Assembly: GCA_014529385.2 (NCBI GenBank)
Contig: CM043967.1
Span: forward strand, 4,523,001 to 4,587,000
Direction of reading: 5' to 3'
Source of the DNA: Adiantum capillus-veneris
Lineage: Eukaryota > Streptophyta > Polypodiopsida > Polypodiales > Pteridaceae
Length of the DNA: 64,000 bases
The notes under the pieces: model-generated
What the model was told of the DNA's origin: nothing
Seen by the model: only the letters and a program-made list of their open reading frames with translations
Databases searched by the model: none
Made by a program: the position numbers and the translations under genes
Part shown: one piece after another, positions 1 to 9,750 of the stretch
Numbering within the stretch: position 1 is the first letter of the stretch
Layout of the letters: every line of letters starts with the position of its first letter

Positions 1-713
1 GAGCCAAAAAATAATCCACATTGCTAGCACCATGTCTACGAGGAAAGCAAGTGAAGGTGCTTGAACTGGAGTATCGATCAAGGCCATTTAAAAGAGCCAA
101 TCTATGTGCTTTATGTCATGAGACTGTGACAAACACTAACCTTATGTGTTGGTTTCCTCCCCTGAATTTTTATTTAATTTATGGGACCCTCTTTTTAAAG
201 TCACAAATGGTCGGATAATGTATGGCCAATAATGTGAAACGGTTGATGGCCGAGAGTTTCACCCGCAGCAGTGAAGGCCAGGGCACAACCGGATTGGCAC
301 TGAAATCCGAGTAGTAAAAGGGTGGCTAGGCTCGATTGAATTCATTTAGGCCCCTCGCAGAGATATCAGAAGTTGGTGGGTACTAGGAAATCATCTCAAG
401 AGGGCAAACTGGACACTTGGTGAGTCGAGAGCCATTCTGTAAGACATATCAGCTGATGGGGGTGCCCAAAACCGATTTGGGCTGTTTGGGGGCTGGTTTG
501 ACTTCATTGAGAGCTATTGTTTGTGAGTAGTTGGTGCAGGTGATCACAACTTTTGTGGAAAGCTTGCCTTCTTTGTCTTATGTAGCACGATGATTCCACT
601 CTCATGTACCTCTCTCCTTCTACAAAATCGTGATGCCCAGCTCAAGCGCTATTCATTTGTGTGTACAATTATGTGGGTTTATGCACGATTGCCGAGGCAA
701 GAGTCTCTTGCAC
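1..713. other. Unassigned left flank
   Basis: No frame here resembles a known protein family. The longest open frames are short (65 codons at 21-218) and show no domain. The stretch precedes the left LTR-like repeat of the gypsy element and may be older insertion target or the missing outer part of that LTR. The sequence TTGCC at 689-693 matches the five bases that follow the right LTR end at 4290-4294, but the base after it does not begin a canonical TG, so I do not call a target duplication. Confidence 0.5.
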
Positions 714-1101
714 AGGTACCGGATTAGCTTACTGCTAAACCCAAGCAGGTACATGTTAATTTGGAGAGATTACTTGCGAGAAATCTCGTCCAAATCAAAG
801 GTCAAGTAGCCCTACAGGTGCGGGAACTCGAGGGCTTGCTACGAATGCGATCGGCACACAAAACGGAGCCCAAATCAAAGAATTACGGCTTGATGTACTT
901 TTCTGCAGATTTAGGGTTTTGACCCTTTTGATGCATAAAAGTCCCAGGAGCTTTGGGGAAGGTGGGGAAGCTAGTTGAATTCTAGGACTAGGTCTATCTG
1001 TGAAGTTACTTTGTGTCGTGAAGTACATATAAAGCTAATCAACGTAAAGATCGGGTAAAAGACAAAGTTTAACGCCCTTGTAAGGCTACATGTCAGTTTC
1101 A
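714..1101 (+). repeat. 5' LTR-like repeat of gypsy element (shortened)
   Basis: This stretch is repeated in direct orientation at 3559-4289. Shared blocks include the run from GGATTAGCT to GATCGGCAC/GACCGGCAC, the stretch around TTTGACCCTTTT, and the end block with TCTATCTGTGAAGTTACTTT. Homology stops exactly at TTTCA (1101) and CTCA (4289), the normal CA end of an LTR. Compared with the right copy, this one lacks roughly 330 bases in the middle. The outer (TG) border cannot be fixed, because the similarity fades upstream of AGGTACC (714). Confidence 0.7.
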
Positions 1102-1117
1102 TGGTTCCATCGCCGGG
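1102..1117 (+). other. Putative primer-binding site
   Basis: TGGTTCCATCGCCGGG begins directly after the LTR-like end. It starts with TGG, complementary to a tRNA CCA tail, and has the expected position and length. It does not match the initiator-tRNA-Met type (TGGTATCAGAGC) seen in the other elements of this window, and I did not identify the tRNA. Confidence 0.35.
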
Positions 1118-1294
1118 ACAGGATCATTTTCTTTCTCAAGAAGTGAGCCTTGGTCGGTTTTCGGCGAAGACACAAATTGGAATTACATTATGTCTGAAAG
1201 AACGATTGACAACAGGAATTCCTCCAATGTTCGAGGTTGGGGAGAGTTCACGGCCACCATTGTTTGAACCTTTTCTTGGTGTGATTGCACCGTA

Positions 1295-1900
1295 GTTCAA
1301 GGGTTAATGACTGGGCAATTAGACGAGGATGCTTTCAAGACACAGTTGGTTGCTGCTGTGAATGTGTTTACTCGATCCAGGTTTATGGAGTTTCTGCAAG
1401 GTCCACCAATGTCACAACAGGCAAGGCAACTTAGTAGAGCCCGTTGAGGCTCAAGCCCAGATCCCTTATGTGTCCCTACAGGGTAGGGTTCGCATGTTGC
1501 TGAGTCAGTTAGGGCTCAAAGACAAACTTTTTCTGTCCAAAAACAGAGTGGCCACCCTTAATCAGCTTATGGAGGTTGCTAACATTGGCCATGCCTTGGT
1601 GAAGGTAGAAGACAGTGGATTCCGTGGCATGGTAAAAGGGGGCCGGTCCAAGAAAAATTCAGCAAAGAAGCCCTTTGCAAAAGCGACTCTTGAAGCATCC
1701 CAAGGTCAGGAAAGTGAAAAAAGCTAAGGACTCAGCCGAGACATCTCCAGCACATGCTAAGAAACAGAAGAAGAAGCCTTTTGTGCGCAAATCTTTCGAA
1801 GAGAAGAAGGCTTTAGTGGCTGAGAATAAATGCTTTATTTGGGAGCAGCCTATTCACTTTGCTACAAATTGTCCACAAAGAAAGAGGCCAGCATACTGAG
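1295..1900 (+). pseudogene. Ty3/gypsy gag remnant
   Basis: This is the nucleocapsid-type part of a retrotransposon Gag, spread over three frames by small indels. Residues after about 1300 carry a helical gag-like segment (around LDEDAFKTQL and FMEFLQGPP). They are followed by a lysine-rich region and a CCHC zinc knuckle at 1831-1872. The knuckle is broken: the second cysteine is tryptophan (CFIW), and the glycine before histidine is missing. Intact knuckles of this family bind the element's RNA during particle assembly. The start codon is not identifiable. Position between the LTR-like repeat and a protease/RT remnant supports the call. Confidence 0.75.
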
Positions 1901-1949
1901 AAGGCAAACATGACAAAAAACGAAAGAAGCCCAAGTCCCGACTGGTATA

Positions 1950-3370
1950 GTGCCAGATATGGTGGGCGATAGGCCAAACTTTGATGCCAATGAGTTATGC
2001 AGAGCGTGGGGTAACGTCAGGGATCAATCTCAACGCATATTTTCTTTTATCAAGGTGGCAAACTTTATCTCACCTGAGTTGCTATCAAGTTGGGCATCAA
2101 AGCTGAAGAGATGGGTACACAATAGAGGCAGGTTTGGCATGTCTTGGCTATTTAGAGTGTGTTACTCCCATCATTGGAAAGCTGCACCTACATATTAAGT
2201 CATACATTACTATGTAGAGACAAAAGAATTTTGAATCATGCCACTGGAAGGGTGCGATGCGTTGTTGGGAATCCCATGGACGTTTAGTGTACATGGAGTG
2301 TTGGATGTCTTCAACAAAAAGGTCACCCTGCAGCATAGGGACAAAACTCACATCCTAGATGTAAAGCTAAAAGAAGAGTCTGTCCCTATTGTATGAGCTT
2401 CGGCTATGAATTTTGTAATTAAAAATCATCTTTCTGCATTCTTGATTTTTGCATTTGATGTTACAGATAATTGTCAGTCAAATTTATTCGTGTTAGATAT
2501 AGAAAGGTCAGCATTTTTGCGAGTTTAGTGACCGTTTTTCTGATTCATTACGTCTTAGTTGCCGTCGGAGAGACTTGAGGATCATGCGATAGATTTTGTG
2601 CTTGGTTGTAGCCCACCAAATAGACCTTCCTACAAGGTTAGCGTGGCCCAACAGAAAGAGATTATGAGTCTAATAGAGGAGTTGTTAGAAAAAGGTATGA
2701 TTCAACCTAGTTCTTCACCCTTTTGCTCCCCAATGCTTCTAGTGCAGACGAAGGATGGCTCTTGGTGCATGTGCATTGATTACAAGAATACCGTCAAGAA
2801 CAGGTTTCCTATTTCAATGATATTCTTGACCGTTTAGAGGGTGCGACAATTTTCACCGGGATAGATCTTAAAAGTGGGTTCCATCAAATTCGTATCACGC
2901 GAGAGGATGTGCACAAGACTGCGTTTAGGACGACATTTGGTCTGTATGAGTTCTTAGAGATGCCATTTGGTCTTACAAATGCTCTTGCTACGTTTAATAG
3001 GATGATAGATCGGAAGATAGGTTGTTGGCACATTCTTTGATGACATGATAGTCTGTCAAAGAATGAAGAGGAGCATATGCGTCACTTGACCATTGTGTTC
3101 GAAGAGTTGCGTAGTCACAGGTTGCTCATTAACCCCAAGAAAAGTGAATTCTTCTGGGAAGAGATCCACTTTTTAGGCCACATAGTTTCAAAGGATGGTG
3201 TCCGAATGGATCATGCCAAGGTTGAAGCAATCAAGACATGAAGAGTGTGCATCAAGTAAGTAGCTTCTTGGGATTATGTTCTTACTACAGAAGGTTCATC
3301 CGAAGCTTTGCCGAGATTGTTTCACCCCTATATGCTTTACAGAAGAAAGAGGTCATTTTTAGATGGATCT
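1950..3370 (+). pseudogene. Ty3/gypsy pol remnant (protease, reverse transcriptase)
   Basis: The order is typical of gypsy pol. An aspartic-protease remnant runs to about 2395, with NFISPEL near 2070 and a GCDALLGIPW-like stretch near 2246-2275. The reverse transcriptase then runs from about 2559 to 3365. RT landmarks are LEKGMIQPSSSPF, a D-Y-K-N stretch, [13 protein letters not shown] near 2862, and the FFDDM catalytic loop near 3035. In-frame stops and frameshifts fall at about 2400, 2836, 3040 and 3238. The RNase H region is cut off near 3365, and RNase H and integrase domains are absent. The element therefore cannot encode its own machinery. Confidence 0.85.
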
Positions 3371-3558
3371 CTCTCCCTTAATGAATACAGAACCGTGATG
3401 TTTGGCTCGCAGCCTATACTCAGCCTTTCTTTAAGTACTTGCAGAGACACCGTTTTTTCTTTTCTTGCATGGTTGTGTTGCTTTGATAGTAGTAATAGTC
3501 ATATATTTTAATTGTTCAGTTGAATTACCACGGTCGTGCATATGCTTATTTCAGTCGG

Positions 3559-4289
3559 AGGTATCGGATTAGCTAACTGCTAATCCCAAGGAGGTACATG
3601 CTGATTTGGAGACATTTCTCACGAGAAATATCGTCCAAATCAAAGGGCAAGTAGCTCTACAAGTGTGGGAACTCGAGGGCTTGCTACGGATGTGACCGGC
3701 ACTCAAAACGGAGCCCAAAACAGAGAATTACAGCTTGCTGTAATTATCTGCAGGTTTTGGGTTTTGACCCTTTTTGATGCATAAAGATGCTACGAGCTTT
3801 GGGGAAGCTAGGCCTGTGTAAACAGGTGTTCCGATGCATTTTAGAGGCGAAAAGTAGTGATTTCAGCATGCTGTATTTTCTCGCCAGGTTTATGAAAGTG
3901 CTCTAATTCGCGCAGAAAGACACCTATTACATGGGGATTTTGTCTGTGAAGCCTTCTACTGTCGTTATGTTGCCGAAATTGGGCTAGAATAGGCCATTTT
4001 CAGCCCAATAGAAGTGGGACAGCTCGTAGATGTTTACAGGTTTTCCTCCAAGTTTAATTGGAAGAAAGAAATATTGAAAAGGCAGCCAACCTTTGGGGCC
4101 AACAGGGTGTCACTATCTGCTTGGGAGCACTCTATCTATCAAGACGTGATTTGTTTTGAAGTGTTGAATTCCAGTATTAGGTCTATCTGTGAAGTTACTT
4201 TATCTGTGAAGTACAGATAAAGTTAATCAATGTAAAGATTGGGTGAAAGCCAAAGTTTTTTGCCGTTGTAAGGTTGCAGGCCGGTCTCA
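3559..4289 (+). repeat. 3' LTR-like repeat of gypsy element
   Basis: This is the longer partner of 714-1101. It carries about 330 extra bases (roughly 3820-4160) between the shared GCTTTGGGGAA and TCTATCTGTGAAG blocks. It ends CTCA at 4289, where LINE endonuclease sequence resumes on the opposite strand, so the gypsy element seems to have landed in a LINE. The region 3371-3558 between pol and this repeat holds no recognisable coding sequence. Confidence 0.7.
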
Positions 4290-4685
4290 TTGCCCATCTC
4301 GATCAAATATCTCCCATACTCCGTAAATTCCTCAGCATCCTCTGAAGTCCTGGAGAGCCCTATCTCTCTGGAGTCTAGCTCTCTCAACATCTTCTTGGAA
4401 GTATCAAAGAAAGATGCCTGATGACATGCTGTCCTAGCATAGGTAGGATGACATCTCCATCCCTCGACAACTCCCAAATATCCTCATCTAGTATCATGTA
4501 TGGTGACCCCCCCTTAAGCGAAGCATAATGAGATGTGCTAGGAGGGAAGTAACATATGGCAATGTAGAGAGCTCTGTCCTCCTCTGCTCTAACTTTGACC
4601 CACATATAGCAGGCACTCTCATCTTTGCGAACCACCTGGATGATAGGGTCAAATCATAACGAGCCATTGCAATTCTATACCACAA
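4290..4685 (-). pseudogene. LINE ORF2 endonuclease fragment
   Basis: Read on the minus strand, overlapping frames give an apurinic/apyrimidinic-type endonuclease core: a strand ending in ALYIAICYFPPSTSHY, then PYMILDEDIWELSRDGDVIL, and further down ARTACHQ and EYGRYLIEMGN. In intact LINEs this domain nicks target DNA. The usual GDFN catalytic stretch after GDVIL is lost here by a small deletion, so the fragment is dead. It stops at the gypsy LTR border (4289), and its RT part was not found to the left of that element. Plus-strand bases 4753-4765 read like a TATA box (CTATAAAAGGC), but nothing else supports a promoter. Confidence 0.7.
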
Positions 4686-4796
4686 GCTTTAGGTTAGTCC
4701 CATAGGTTGCGCACCGTCATGCGGTGTGTTTGTCAAGTACTATCACTTTACTTCCTCTATAAAAGGCGAGTTTTCCCTTTTCTCTTGTGCTAGTTG

Positions 4797-5493
4797 GCTA
4801 TCGTGTTAGGAAGTCCTTCCTCTCTTCTATGGTCACTCTCCATAGTCTGATGTGTTTTGGCTTCATGATTCCCGAACATGCATAGAGTCTTTTCACTTCC
4901 TCCTCCACATTGCTGGTTGTCCTTGACACCTGTAACTCGTACATGCAGAGTGCGTGCTTTCCTTTTTTGCTCTTCCTCAATTGTTATGTTGATGATAGAG
5001 GTGGAAGTGGGCATTTCATGTTTACCTTTTTTGGCCACTAGAATCCATTGGTCTGCTTCCTCTACTTGCTTCTTGGTGCGGGTGAGCATCTCTACCCATG
5101 AAAAGGTCTCCCGTGCCTTCTCCTCCTCCGCTTGGATTGTGAGCACTTGCGCCTTAATGATATTCAGCTCTTCTGCCATGGATGGCTGAATTTCTCCTTC
5201 CTCAAGCTTGGTCCGGGAGCGCATGTCCTCCAACTCTTTTAGTTTGTCGATTTTTTCATTTTGTGCTACCAGTTTGCTATTGAGAGGAACACCTCTAGAG
5301 TCGTGATCTTTTCCGATAGGGCCGTATTGACGATGTTGAGAGCACTGTCCGTCTCTTTCTTCTGAGCCAAAATGGCTTGCTTGATGGCCGCCTCCACCTC
5401 ATCTCTCGTCATCTTGTCGTCCTTTGCTACCTTCTTGCTTGATTTCATGGGAGTATTTGATTGAAGTGACTCCCCTCTCTCATATGTGAGCAT
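4797..5493 (-). pseudogene. LINE ORF1-like fragment
   Basis: Minus-strand frames give a lysine/glutamate-rich, probably coiled-coil N-terminus (around EVEAAIKQAILAQKKETDS and IIKAQVLTIQAEEEKARE). A region reading VEEEVKRLYACSGIMKPKHIR then RVTIEERKDFLTR follows in another frame. This resembles the ORF1 products of plant LINEs, which bind their own RNA, but lacks a zinc knuckle. One indel near 5270 and another near 4950 break the frame. It lies just upstream, on the same strand, of the endonuclease fragment at 4290-4685, with about 110 unrelated bases between them, so both probably come from one LINE copy. Confidence 0.55.
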
Positions 5494-5548
5494 GAGGAGG
5501 GAGTGTGTGTGAGCTAGTGCAAATGTGTGCGGGAATGAAAGCTCAAAA

Positions 5549-5589
<41 letters not shown>
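5549..5589 (+). repeat. GT/GA compound microsatellite
   Basis: About eleven GT units run directly into about nine GA units. They sit against the 3' tail of the LINE that occupies 5590-8548, and a second GA tract lies at its other end. Confidence 0.95.
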
Positions 5590-8548
5590 AATGAAATGAA
5601 ATGAAATGTTATATTAACGTCTTCAAAAGGCCAAAATGACCTATGAGACCAATCAGTTACAAAATAGTGAATCTAATACCATGTCTGGGTACAAAAGAAC
5701 TAGAAAAGAACTAGAAGTGGAACAAAATACTACTACTACTACTACAATCTAAAACTACGTGGGTGTAGCAGCTGATACAATAGGTACCCGGTAAACTGGA
5801 TGTAACAGTGTGTGAAACAAAGATGGAAGAAATGGTGAGGATCCATCCTCATCTGCACTCTGGATGTCGAGAGAGTATGGCTCGAATCTTCTGTTGTAGT
5901 CTCCGTCGATGCTGTGTAGCTCCTCTCCTCAGTCGCGGTCGTCTGTATCTCTGTAGCTCCAATGCTCGGTCGATGAGAGTGCCAGTAGTGGTCGAATGAG
6001 TGTGGGACGAGCTCTGCAGTGGTGGCTGCTCCTCTGGCTGTCCCATATCTAGTGAAAAGAAATCTGTAATGTGTCTCTGGGACTGCCTCTCTCTAGCTCT
6101 CCCCAGTAAAGTGTCTCTATACCTGTGTAACTCAAGTAGATATAGTCCAAGACATCTCTGATCCTCATAACTCATGACCCTAGATAGAGGACCAAAACCC
6201 TCTCTGAATAAGCAGTGGAAACGCCCCCGTATCTCATAGAACACTGTGCAATGACATATGTAGTGCAACTCTGTCTCTGGCTCTCTCTGGCATAATCGGC
6301 ATATCCTGCTGTCTGCTGGTATCCCTCTGAATCTACCGGTCTCAATCTCGAGCTGATGTGAGGATGTGCGTATCTGACCAATGGCACAACGCAAACCATG
6401 AGACATATGTGTGTCCATGTAGCTGGGTCGAATCACAAACCCATCTCCTGTGAGGTGGAGAAGATGCTCTCTATAGAAAGCCATCTTTGTGCTCAACTCC
6501 TGAGGCGGCTCTATCCATGTCCTCCTGGTGTCGAGCTGGATCAGGTCCTGACGAATGAGTCTAGTGATCTCCACCCGTGTAAGAGACAGCGAGGGTGCCT
6601 GAAGAGAATACTGGAAAGGGGGCAACCTGTCCATGGTGAAGCCATGCGTCTGAAACCATGAAGTCATCTGTGCATACCAGCATGAAGTGTCCCCCTGTAG
6701 AGCTAACTGTCTGGAAGACTCAAGGGCCAATCTAGCATATCTGTCTCTAGTAGTATCCCATAGGCTGTGCACAAAGGACACTGATCTGGTAAGCGCCTCA
6801 ATCTCCATGGGGGGGGCAGCTAGCTCTGCTCGAATGATCGCGTGAGGTACGGAGGCCTTGGCTCTAATCAATCGGGAGATCATAGATACCAAGGGCCTCT
6901 CCATACCTCTCCAACCATCCTGGCCTACAGAAGGTCCCCATACCTGTACCCCATACATCATAGCTGAGGCTACTAAAGTATCAAAGAGCCATAACTTTGT
7001 CCGAGGTTCCTGGAACTGAACCTGCGAACACATCCTCTCCAAGCCTCCCAAGGCCGCATAAGCTCTGGTCAGTCTAGTCTTTGCTGCTCTCCCCAAAGAA
7101 AACCTCGGCCCAGTGAAGACTATCCCAAGGTAAGTGTATGCATCTGTATACTCCACAATCTCTTGACCATACGTGAAGGTCGGTGCCGATCTCCTGATCC
7201 ACTGCGGTGTGGTGTTAAACACCATGACCTTGGTTTTACCAAGGTTTACAGACAATCCACTATCCTCTGCAAAACTGTGTAATGCATCCAACTGTCGCTG
7301 CATACCCTCTGGTGAGTCAGAGATCAAGACAATATCATCAGCATATAACAACAATGGGATCCACGTCCCTGCCAGCTGGGCACCTCTATCACCCTCTCTG
7401 TCAATGTAATCAGACACCTCATCAACATACATACCAAATAGAGTAGGAGACAATGGGCAACCCTGTTTCACCCCGATAGTGGAGTGAACTAAGTCAGATA
7501 TCCCCTCTGGGGTGCGTACATGTCCCATCACTGATCTGTATAAAGCCATAATCCCCCAAATCAACACTGTGGGCACCCCCATCTCCTGCAGTCTGCGCAT
7601 CAGTCGAGCTCTCGGTACCATGTCAAATGCTTTGCGGAAATCCACAAAGCTACAATAAATCCGTCTCCCATGTGACCTGCCCTCCTCAATGATAGCTCTG
7701 AGTGTCAGAATATGGTCAAGAGTGGAGAAACCCCTCCTGAAACCTGCCTGTCCCTTTGCCCGTACACCCTCACCCTCTGCCCAGTTACTCAACTGCTGCT
7801 CAATAATGGATGCATACAATCGTGCCAGTGTGTGTCCAACCATAATAGTGCGGTAATTTCCAGGCTCTGTAGGATCACCTGCCTTGAATATAGGCACAAT
7901 AGTAGACAACCTCCAAGTCTCAGGTAATCCCTCACACATGGCACGATTGAACAACACTGCAAGAACCTCCATCAGCATATCCCTAGCATGTATAAAGTGC
8001 TCCGCTACTAGACCGTCATGATCGTAAGCCCTCCTGGTCCTCATCCTGTCAATGGCTCTCTTTACCATCTCAGTGGTAAAGAAGGTGCTCGTAGGTGGAC
8101 ATGGCTCTGTAGGATCTGGAAGGGGATCCTGCCCAGGAACCGTATATAACGATGTCGCATACTGGCCCCACACATCAGGAGAAGTAATCACTGGGGGAGG
8201 GGAGTGCTCATGGAAGAGTCGCCATGCCTCGCCTGAGTCTCTACTCAAGAACAACTGATACAAGTCTCGCTCCATCTGGGCCAGGTAAGCTCGTTTCTTC
8301 TTTCGCACAAGGCGCCGGAAAGCAATCCGCGACTGTCTGTAGGTGATGACTCCTAAATGAAGATCCCTCTGAAGCTGGGCTCTCATCTCTCTGCACTCCT
8401 CATCATACCAACTATTCTGGGGCATGCTCCCAGAATGTCGCCTCCGATCCGGTTGAGTGTGTGGGTATGCCTCTGATGCTGCATCATGTAGTGTCTCAGT
8501 CAATAAAGTAGTGCACTCCTCTACTGAGAGGCCTGGAGCAACTGTGCA
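5590..8548 (-). mobile_element. 5'-truncated LINE retrotransposon
   Basis: The element is read on the minus strand. It enters just before the RT-proximal linker (about 8548), carries the whole reverse transcriptase ORF, and has a 3' untranslated region of about 230 bases. It ends in a simple-repeat tail, four units of ATTTC (plus strand GAAAT at 5590-5610). A tail of short repeats in place of poly(A) is known for some LINE clades. ORF1 and the endonuclease domain are missing, as expected from incomplete target-primed reverse transcription. GA tracts flank both ends. Confidence 0.8.
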
Positions 8549-8599
8549 TAGAGAGAGAGAGAGAGGTGTTTGGGTTTGTGGGGGCAATAAAAAAAACAA
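5849..8599 (-). CDS. LINE ORF2 reverse transcriptase, uninterrupted, endonuclease missing
   Basis: An open frame of 916 codons encodes the RNA-dependent DNA polymerase of a non-LTR retrotransposon. In order it has an EN-RT linker (NSWYDEECREMRAQL, about residue 62), fingers with LPETWRLSTIVPIFK and GNYRTI, GQAGFRRGFSTLDHI, the palm strand SFVDFRKAFD, IGVKQGCPLSPTLF, and the catalytic YADD at 7334-7345. A thumb and a C-terminal CCHC-type motif follow (CRLC ... LHYICHC, about 6246-6303). The annotated first methionine is an artefact: the first twenty or so residues are read through the GA tract and flanking DNA, and no endonuclease is present. Absence of stops over 2.7 kb amid decayed neighbours points to a recent copy. 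It could act only in trans. Confidence 0.9.
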   Translation of the reverse strand: MFFLLPPQTQTPLSLSLCTVAPGLSVEECTTLLTETLHDAASEAYPHTQPDRRRHSGSMPQNSWYDEECREMRAQLQRDLHLGVITYRQSRIAFRRLVRKKKRAYLAQMERDLYQLFLSRDSGEAWRLFHEHSPPPVITSPDVWGQYATSLYTVPGQDPLPDPTEPCPPTSTFFTTEMVKRAIDRMRTRRAYDHDGLVAEHFIHARDMLMEVLAVLFNRAMCEGLPETWRLSTIVPIFKAGDPTEPGNYRTIMVGHTLARLYASIIEQQLSNWAEGEGVRAKGQAGFRRGFSTLDHILTLRAIIEEGRSHGRRIYCSFVDFRKAFDMVPRARLMRRLQEMGVPTVLIWGIMALYRSVMGHVRTPEGISDLVHSTIGVKQGCPLSPTLFGMYVDEVSDYIDREGDRGAQLAGTWIPLLLYADDIVLISDSPEGMQRQLDALHSFAEDSGLSVNLGKTKVMVFNTTPQWIRRSAPTFTYGQEIVEYTDAYTYLGIVFTGPRFSLGRAAKTRLTRAYAALGGLERMCSQVQFQEPRTKLWLFDTLVASAMMYGVQVWGPSVGQDGWRGMERPLVSMISRLIRAKASVPHAIIRAELAAPPMEIEALTRSVSFVHSLWDTTRDRYARLALESSRQLALQGDTSCWYAQMTSWFQTHGFTMDRLPPFQYSLQAPSLSLTRVEITRLIRQDLIQLDTRRTWIEPPQELSTKMAFYREHLLHLTGDGFVIRPSYMDTHMSHGLRCAIGQIRTSSHQLEIETGRFRGIPADSRICRLCQREPETELHYICHCTVFYEIRGRFHCLFREGFGPLSRVMSYEDQRCLGLYLLELHRYRDTLLGRARERQSQRHITDFFSLDMGQPEEQPPLQSSSHTHSTTTGTLIDRALELQRYRRPRLRRGATQHRRRLQQKIRAILSRHPECR
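8549..8567 (+). repeat. GA tract at LINE 5' junction
   Basis: A short GA run lies between the LINE coding sequence (CTGTGCATA) and unrelated flank (GGTGTTTGGG). It has the same strand polarity as the GA part of the tract at 5571-5589 on the other side of the LINE. Confidence 0.85.
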
Positions 8600-9750
8600 T
8601 ATTCATCAAGATTCAGCCATACTGGGCGACAACTGCCAACAACTAAGTGAAACACTGATCACTAAGCCATATTACCATAGTAAGTAATGAATCGAGATTA
8701 TGCTGGAAAGACATGCGTCTTGAAATTCTGTTTCGAAACGTTTTGGACTAGTGCAAACGTGTTTCTAAACAACACTAGAGATAGAGGTTGGGAGATATAG
8801 TGGAATGCCTCCAGAGCAGCACACAGTGCATATGCCGAGTTTGTAGGGTAACACCAAAGACCGAGGCATTGCAATCTGCCATGCTTTGCTTAGTATGAGG
8901 TGATAGGATGCTTCCATTGCTTGTTCCAGGAAGGATTTGGACCGCTCTCCATAGTCATCGACTATCCAGATTAGAAATGTCTTGGTTTATATTTGCTAGT
9001 GCTCAAGACCTCCTAGACTCCAAGAAAGATCACTTTACCGACGCGGCTTACAATCGCGTGTTCGCAGCAACAGCAAAAGGCATTGCCCAGTCAACCACGC
9101 TGATATATGAATGAACACTTGGAGGCTCAAACCCCACTGTTAAATACAAAAGGTTTAGCCAATTATATTACATAAAAGTAACCTAAATGATGTCCAAAAA
9201 GATGCTGAAGACTAACACTTGGATATTAATTTTTCAGCTGTAAAATTTCGCAATTTTTCCAGTGAGGAGAAGTGGTCCTCATAGGAGAGCTCATCCCCCA
9301 CATTGTGATTAGGAGGTATACAATGAGGTGTGTTAACAAGATGTTCCTGAAGCATCTGGGAATCTGGGATGTGTCGAGGGTATCTTTGGGGAGGTTCTCT
9401 GCGTCTGTAAATCAGGGTCTACTTGGGCATCGCTGTTTGTGTAACTCTTTTGTGTGTCCTCTTTGTCTCTTTTCTTCTTTTCTCCTCTCGCAATGAGCAG
9501 ACAGACCTTAGATAAGTCTTGCGTGCTCTGGGAGTTACTGAGATCCTAAGCAAACCTGTGAATTCTAATTTAAGTAAGATAACAACATAATTCACAATGG
9601 AAGGCCCTGCACCAAGTGGCTTTCATAAGTTTTTTTCTTGGTTTGGATGAACGAATTTTTTCGTTGGGTTTCGTTTTTGTGTTGTCAGGTCACGGTGGTG
9701 TGTGCATGCCCTAAACTAATTTTTGAAAGTCGCTGAAAAATATTTTTCAG
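8600..9750 (+). other. Probable SCC2 intron sequence, no exon recognised
   Basis: This stretch ends at a pyrimidine-rich acceptor (TATTTTTCAG, 9741-9750). An open frame of 68 codons at 8908-9114 (around SAQDLLDSKKDHFTD) looks protein-like. However, I cannot match it to SCC2 or another family, and it has no convincing splice sites. The preceding SCC2 exon should end with a split methionine codon after a leucine-rich stretch; I did not find it here. It may lie left of the window, beyond the LINE and gypsy insertions. Confidence 0.4.

Noticed and set aside
689-693. TTGCC as target duplication of the left gypsy element
   Set aside because: It matches 4290-4294, but the sequence after it does not start with TG and is not shared with the right LTR.
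4753-4765. TATA-box-like CTATAAAAGGC on the plus strand
   Set aside because: It lies between two LINE fragments, no transcript unit follows on that strand, and such strings are common by chance.
8908-9114. 68-codon protein-like frame considered as an upstream SCC2 exon
   Set aside because: Its content does not match what I know of SCC2, there is no convincing donor or acceptor pair in phase, and the expected split-Met end is absent.
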